From Nitrospirota bacterium (lineage in GTDB: Bacteria; Nitrospirota; Thermodesulfovibrionia; Thermodesulfovibrionales; Magnetobacteriaceae), in contig JADGAE010000079.1 in NCBI GenBank assembly GCA_015232165.1, positions 1-7,965 on the forward strand: a stretch of 7,965 nt of DNA, read 5' to 3'. How positions within the stretch are numbered: position 1 is the stretch's first letter; each line of letters begins with the position of its first letter. Both the position numbers and the translations under genes were made by a program. The notes under the pieces were generated by a model. The model was not told where the DNA came from, searched no databases, and saw only the letters and a program-made list of their open reading frames with translations. This document shows, in pieces, positions 4,617-7,965 of the stretch.

Positions 4617-7600
4617 ATGTTAAAAGATATACCCGAGAAGCCGACAGTTGTAGCAGATAACCACAGGGAAGGTAAACCTGATCTAAGCATAATCCTGACC
4701 GATTGGTCGTGCCGGGAGAGCATCCACGCCCTCCGTTACCTCAATGACCAGTCCGTGAGCAGGGACCGGTACGAAATCGTCTGGATAGAGTACTATGGCA
4801 GGCGTTTGACCGATATTGAGACGGCCTTGGACAAAGGCAAAGAGACCGGTAAACAGCCCGTTGTTGACATGTGGTTGACGCTCAACATGCCCGATGATAC
4901 GGTGTATCACAGACACCTGATGTACAACGCCGGCATCGTGGCAGCCGGTGGTGAGGTGGTTGCCTTTTGCGACTCCGATGCCATCTACGGGGTGGACTTT
5001 GTAAAGTGCATACTTGAGGCATTTGGTAAAGATAGGGATATCGTGTTGCACCTGGATAAGGTGTGTAATACGCAGAGGCGATTTTACCCGTTTAACTATC
5101 CATCCACGGATGATATAAAAAAAGCCGCCGTCAATTGGGAAAATGGAACAACAACTGGACTCAATGACAAGGACGACTCCCTGCACACCCTGCACTACGA
5201 CGCCTGTATGTGTGCCAACCGCCAGGCGCTGATCAACATCGGCGGGGCCGACCAACACATTGACTACCTTGGTTACGTCAGCGGGCCATACGAAATGACC
5301 TTCAGGCTCCTCAATGCCGGCAAGAAAGAGGTCTGGCTCCGGGATGAGTTCCTGTACCACGTCTGGCACCCGGGCCATCAGGGTGATGGCGACTACGCCG
5401 GGCCACACGACGGCAAACTCATCTCTCTGAGGGCACTGCAAAACCTACAGACGGGAAAGATTGAACCGTTTGTTGAAAATGAGGCCATCAGCGCTCTGCG
5501 CATAGACGATACCATGACCCTTGACGCACTAAAGGACAAACTCATATCCCTAGAGCACGTCAAAGACTGGGCCTATGTTGGCGTATTCCCTCCTTCAACC
5601 CTACCCTTACCACTCCCGCAAGGAGATGGCAACAACATGTGGGGACGGATGTTGTACAAGCAATTTGCCCCGCATGACAGTGATACAGACGGTACCCAAA
5701 AGGCGAGTCTGTCTTCGGAAAACGTGCGTGTATGGAAAGACCCGGTAGAGATATGTCTCTATGAGGAGTTTCATATAATAAAGTTCTACGACATGTTTTA
5801 TGCCATGCCGGTTGTCCTGGGCAGGGTGGATTTCAAGGAAGACGAACACAACTATTTTCCCGGCATCTTAAAGGACAAGAACCTTGACAGACTTAAAAAG
5901 CTCATAGATGCCAAGGGCAAACAGCTCATAGAAGAGGTAAAACTCATCAACCATCCCACCCTGCTAATGGCATACTACGGTCATAATATCGTCACCTACC
6001 TGAACAGGTTCTACGCGATCCCTCACGGGGCCGGCAGGATAGACTTCACAAGAGGTGAACACAAGTACCACCCCTCGGTAAAGATGGCCGACACGGAAGA
6101 AGAGGTAAAGGCCGTGATCGATGACTCCACGCTGCGTGTGATATCGACGTACAAGGACCACCAGGTAATTAAGTACGGAAGGTGTTTCTATGGTCTGCCC
6201 AAGTCCATAGGATACGTAGACCTCTTTGACGCCAACGAGCGAAACAAGATACAGGTGCTCAAGGCCTCGACCCAGAGCGGCCTTGAACGACTCATAAACG
6301 ACCTCGGAGACTGTTTCCTGCAAGACGCAGACACCGGGACGGATAACCATGCAATAAAAGATGATGATAACCAGCAAAAGCAGCACAACGGTGACAAAAC
6401 AGCCTCACCGGAAGAGAAATTAACCAAGGGTGTAAGTGACGAAAATCTGACGGATGTTGAGTACGGCGGCTGGATACCCATCTTCAGGAGGTTTGGCGAC
6501 TGCGGTAACCACCCTCAGTTTCGACACCTGGAGTCATCCCCCGACGGATACAGGTTTGTGTACTCAAGGCACCAACGCAACGAAAAACTTCCCGGTGTCC
6601 TGGACCTGTTGTTGATCCGTCTGATCAAGGTATGGCGGGTGTTGCTGTTGATCATACCGGTGTTGAAGTTGTTCTTTGCGTCCTTGATGAACGGGGCAAG
6701 GCTCAGGCACATCCTTGAGTTTATCTCAAACCGCGGTGTCCGTTCTCAACTGATGGTACCGCACAACTCAAAACTGGTATTTCTGCCAAGTGTGCCATTT
6801 ACATACGGACAAACCCCATGGGTAATGGAGGTCGAGGACACCACATCAATGTTCTTTCCATCCCTGCACAACGGAAGAACGGCAGAGTTGGATATTACAA
6901 CGTCTCCATATTACCCCATCCTCAAGGCCATGCTGGAGATGGACAGTTGCAGGGGGATAATCACACACGTGAAGTCTACGGCTGAGAGCATCCCGGTGAT
7001 CTTTAGAAATAAAGAGCTGGCAAAGAAGATGACGTATATCCCCTTGGGGGTCAAGATACCACGAAAGGTTTTTATCAAAAGAAGCTCTAGCTGTGTAAAC
7101 ATCCTGTTTACGACCTCGTGGCACCAGAACCCTGAGAGCTTTTTCCTCAGGGGAGGTCATGACCTGCTTGAGGCCTACAGTATTATACAATCGCACTATC
7201 CCAATGTGCATCTGATACTCAGGACCAGCCTCCTGGCAAACATGGATAAACGCTACGTTGACATCATCAACGGCTGTAACGTGCGTCTGATCGACAGCTA
7301 TCTCTCAAACCGAGAGATGCAGATACTACTTGATCAGGCCGATATCTACGTGTTACCCTCGGCACGGATACACGTGGTGTCCATCCTGCAAGCCATGGCC
7401 AATGGTCTGGCCGTGATCGTCTCCGACGGCTGGGGCATTGAGGAGTACGTCGTCAATGGCTACAACGGGATAGTTCTAAAGGGACGCTATGGAAAGGTCT
7501 CCTGGATAGACCCGCAATCGGGTATGCTAAAGGAGGATTACTCCCGCATGTTTAAGCCTGACCCGGTGATCGTAAACGGCCTTGTCGGAAGCCTCTCAGC

Positions 7601-7736
7601 GCTCATTGAAAACACTCAACTGCGTAACAGGCTCGGCAGAAACGCAAGGCAGGACGTAAAAGACAAGTACAACATAGAAAACTGGAACAAAGGTCTGAAA
7701 ACAGCCTTTGACATGGCACTTGGCAAATCCGGATAG
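4617..7736 (+). CDS. Bifunctional-looking glycosyltransferase: GT2 domain, three FYxxP repeats, GT4-like domain
   Basis: 1039 residues in three parts. (1) About 20-290 is a GT-A (GT2-type) glycosyltransferase: LSIILTDWSCRES (23-35), the AGG-EVVAFCDSDA nucleotide-sugar site with DSD at 119-121, and the acceptor-side motif YHVWHPGHQGD (247-257). (2) About 377-563 holds three diverged copies of an unnamed repeat, followed by an acidic low-complexity linker (565-616). (3) About 617-1039 is a GT-B (GT4-type) domain: GGWIPIFRRFGDCGNHPQF, a hydrophobic stretch at 661-691 that may touch the membrane, IPLGVKIP before the second Rossmann half, and SDGWGIEEYVVNGYNG near the nucleotide site. The usual EX7E pair of GT4 enzymes is replaced by R917 and Q925, so activity of this half is uncertain. 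It probably builds a cell-surface polysaccharide in the cytoplasm. Translation is likely coupled to the lipoprotein gene: the gap is 5 nt and no ribosome site is seen. A proline/leucine-rich insert sits at 325-340. Confidence 0.92.
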   Translation: MLKDIPEKPTVVADNHREGKPDLSIILTDWSCRESIHALRYLNDQSVSRDRYEIVWIEYYGRRLTDIETALDKGKETGKQPVVDMWLTLNMPDDTVYHRHLMYNAGIVAAGGEVVAFCDSDAIYGVDFVKCILEAFGKDRDIVLHLDKVCNTQRRFYPFNYPSTDDIKKAAVNWENGTTTGLNDKDDSLHTLHYDACMCANRQALINIGGADQHIDYLGYVSGPYEMTFRLLNAGKKEVWLRDEFLYHVWHPGHQGDGDYAGPHDGKLISLRALQNLQTGKIEPFVENEAISALRIDDTMTLDALKDKLISLEHVKDWAYVGVFPPSTLPLPLPQGDGNNMWGRMLYKQFAPHDSDTDGTQKASLSSENVRVWKDPVEICLYEEFHIIKFYDMFYAMPVVLGRVDFKEDEHNYFPGILKDKNLDRLKKLIDAKGKQLIEEVKLINHPTLLMAYYGHNIVTYLNRFYAIPHGAGRIDFTRGEHKYHPSVKMADTEEEVKAVIDDSTLRVISTYKDHQVIKYGRCFYGLPKSIGYVDLFDANERNKIQVLKASTQSGLERLINDLGDCFLQDADTGTDNHAIKDDDNQQKQHNGDKTASPEEKLTKGVSDENLTDVEYGGWIPIFRRFGDCGNHPQFRHLESSPDGYRFVYSRHQRNEKLPGVLDLLLIRLIKVWRVLLLIIPVLKLFFASLMNGARLRHILEFISNRGVRSQLMVPHNSKLVFLPSVPFTYGQTPWVMEVEDTTSMFFPSLHNGRTAELDITTSPYYPILKAMLEMDSCRGIITHVKSTAESIPVIFRNKELAKKMTYIPLGVKIPRKVFIKRSSSCVNILFTTSWHQNPESFFLRGGHDLLEAYSIIQSHYPNVHLILRTSLLANMDKRYVDIINGCNVRLIDSYLSNREMQILLDQADIYVLPSARIHVVSILQAMANGLAVIVSDGWGIEEYVVNGYNGIVLKGRYGKVSWIDPQSGMLKEDYSRMFKPDPVIVNGLVGSLSALIENTQLRNRLGRNARQDVKDKYNIENWNKGLKTAFDMALGKSG
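5586..5632 (+). repeat. Possible degenerate repeat fragment translated in frame inside the glycosyltransferase
   Basis: This stretch encodes PPSTLPLPLPQGDGNN (325-340), a compositionally odd insert between the GT2 domain and the repeats. At DNA level it has TTCA, runs of ACCC and CCGCAAGGAG, reminiscent of the TTCAGAACCCCC and CTGCAAGGGG segment of repeat copy A. The resemblance is short and may be coincidental. Confidence 0.3.
5745..6305 (+). repeat. Three diverged protein-level repeats (FYxxP repeats)
   Basis: Copies begin at residues 377, 448 and 505. Each has the pattern Y-x(n)-H-x-I/V-V/I-x-F/Y-x3-FYxxP-x4-G-x-V/I-D. Anchor positions are FYAMP 394-398, FYAIP 465-469 and FYGLP 524-528; Gly 402, 473 and 532; Asp 405, 476 and 535. 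Each copy ends in a helix-like LKxLID segment (426-431, 497-502, 556-562). I remember similar segments in other bacterial glycosyltransferases and methyltransferases but know of no assigned function. Confidence 0.85.
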
Positions 7737-7785
7737 AAAAAAAAGAAGGAGTGCGGCGCTGCCCGCATGGCGGGTGTTGCCGCAC
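7737..7785. terminator. Strong two-tier hairpin between convergent genes
   Basis: GTGCGGC (7751-7757) pairs with GCCGCAC (7779-7785), and inside it GCCCGC (7761-7766) pairs with GCGGGT (7770-7775) over an ATG loop. Eight A residues (7737-7744) precede it, so on the minus strand the hairpin is followed, a few bases later, by a T8 run, giving a good intrinsic terminator for the leftward gene. Rightward it lacks a U-tract but may still protect the 3' end of the glycosyltransferase mRNA. Confidence 0.65.
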
Positions 7786-7858
7786 CCCCTCCTCAGACCT
7801 CCCCTGCAAGGGGGGTGGGGCACCTCGGTCACAAAGAAGTCCCTTTGACCCCATAATT
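7776..7858. repeat. Palindromic repeat element, copy B
   Basis: This is the second copy of the right part of element A (3789-3872), in the same orientation. Shared blocks are CCCCTGCAAGGGG (7801-7813), AAGAAGTCCC (7834-7843) and TTGACCCCAT (7845-7854). The GGGGTG-GGG-CACCTC hairpin (7812-7826) is kept despite base changes, with one G-U pair, which suggests that the folded form matters. The inverted left arm seen in copy A is absent; a different GC-rich hairpin occupies that side. Confidence 0.8.
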
Positions 7859-7865
7859 CTTAGCT

Positions 7866-7965
7866 TCATCCGTATCCCCACTTGTCCTTTCTGTACGCAT
7901 TTAGCTCTTCCACAAGCAGGTGGACTGTCGTTGAAGGGTTATCCTTTTCAGGGGCAGGAGGGTTG
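7866..7965 (-). CDS. C-terminal end of an unidentified protein (partial)
   Basis: Read leftward from the right edge, an open frame of 32 residues ends at TGA (7868-7866): NPPAPEKDNP, then a helix-like STTVHLLVEELNAYRKDKWGYG tail. It is supported as a real gene end by the in-frame stop, the amphipathic tail, and the hairpin plus T-run placed just downstream on the same strand. I do not recognise the family from this fragment. Convergent with the glycosyltransferase gene. Confidence 0.6.
   Translation of the reverse strand, partial: NPPAPEKDNPSTTVHLLVEELNAYRKDKWGYG

Noticed and set aside
4683..5441. 252-codon antisense open frame inside the glycosyltransferase gene
   Set aside because: The length is notable, but it lies wholly opposite a convincing GT2 domain, has no recognisable motif and reflects codon bias of the sense strand.
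7596..7881. Overlapping minus-strand open frames covering repeat copy B and the end of the glycosyltransferase
   Set aside because: They cross the hairpin and the repeat and run antisense into a well-supported gene; the true leftward gene ends at 7866 in a different frame.

Overview
The window reads as a stretch of bacterial chromosome with moderate GC content. It carries ordinary housekeeping and envelope genes, and there are no rRNA, tRNA, transposase, phage or CRISPR features. The proteins suggest a Gram-negative host: there is a lipoprotein, a Bacteroides-type serine palmitoyltransferase and a large exopolysaccharide-type glycosyltransferase. A Nitrospirota or deltaproteobacterial-type host is my impression from the style of the proteins. 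It is not demonstrated by the sequence.

Left part (1-2360). The 3' end of a Crp/Fnr-family regulator runs rightward into a hairpin that overlaps its stop codon. Facing it is a leftward two-gene operon. The upstream gene is an extended SDR (NAD-dependent epimerase/dehydratase family). Its 3' end overlaps by 40 nt a PLP-dependent alpha-oxoamine synthase that most resembles bacterial serine palmitoyltransferase. Together they look like the entry steps of long-chain base (sphingolipid) synthesis.

Middle part (2361-4056). A divergent promoter region leads rightward to scpB (chromosome segregation), which stands here without scpA. Convergent to scpB is a small leftward gene for a membrane coiled-coil protein, which contains a 21-bp in-frame tandem repeat. 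The 407-nt gap at 3650-4056 holds that gene's promoter, a terminator-like hairpin, a 136-nt palindromic repeat element (copy A) and the promoter of the next operon.

Right part (4057-7965). A two-gene rightward operon encodes a discoidin-like (F5/8 type C) lipoprotein and, 5 nt later, a 1039-residue protein. That protein has an N-terminal GT2 glycosyltransferase, three copies of an unnamed FYxxP repeat, and a C-terminal GT4-like domain whose usual catalytic glutamates are replaced. A strong hairpin and a second copy of the repeat (copy B) follow. Copies A and B lie in the same orientation and bracket exactly this operon. The window ends inside the 3' end of an unidentified leftward gene.

The main points of interest are the repeat-bracketed lipoprotein/glycosyltransferase cassette, the triple-repeat bifunctional glycosyltransferase, the sphingolipid-type gene pair, and two genes (scpB and the coiled-coil gene) whose promoters sit so close to the start codon that their mRNAs would be leaderless or nearly so.
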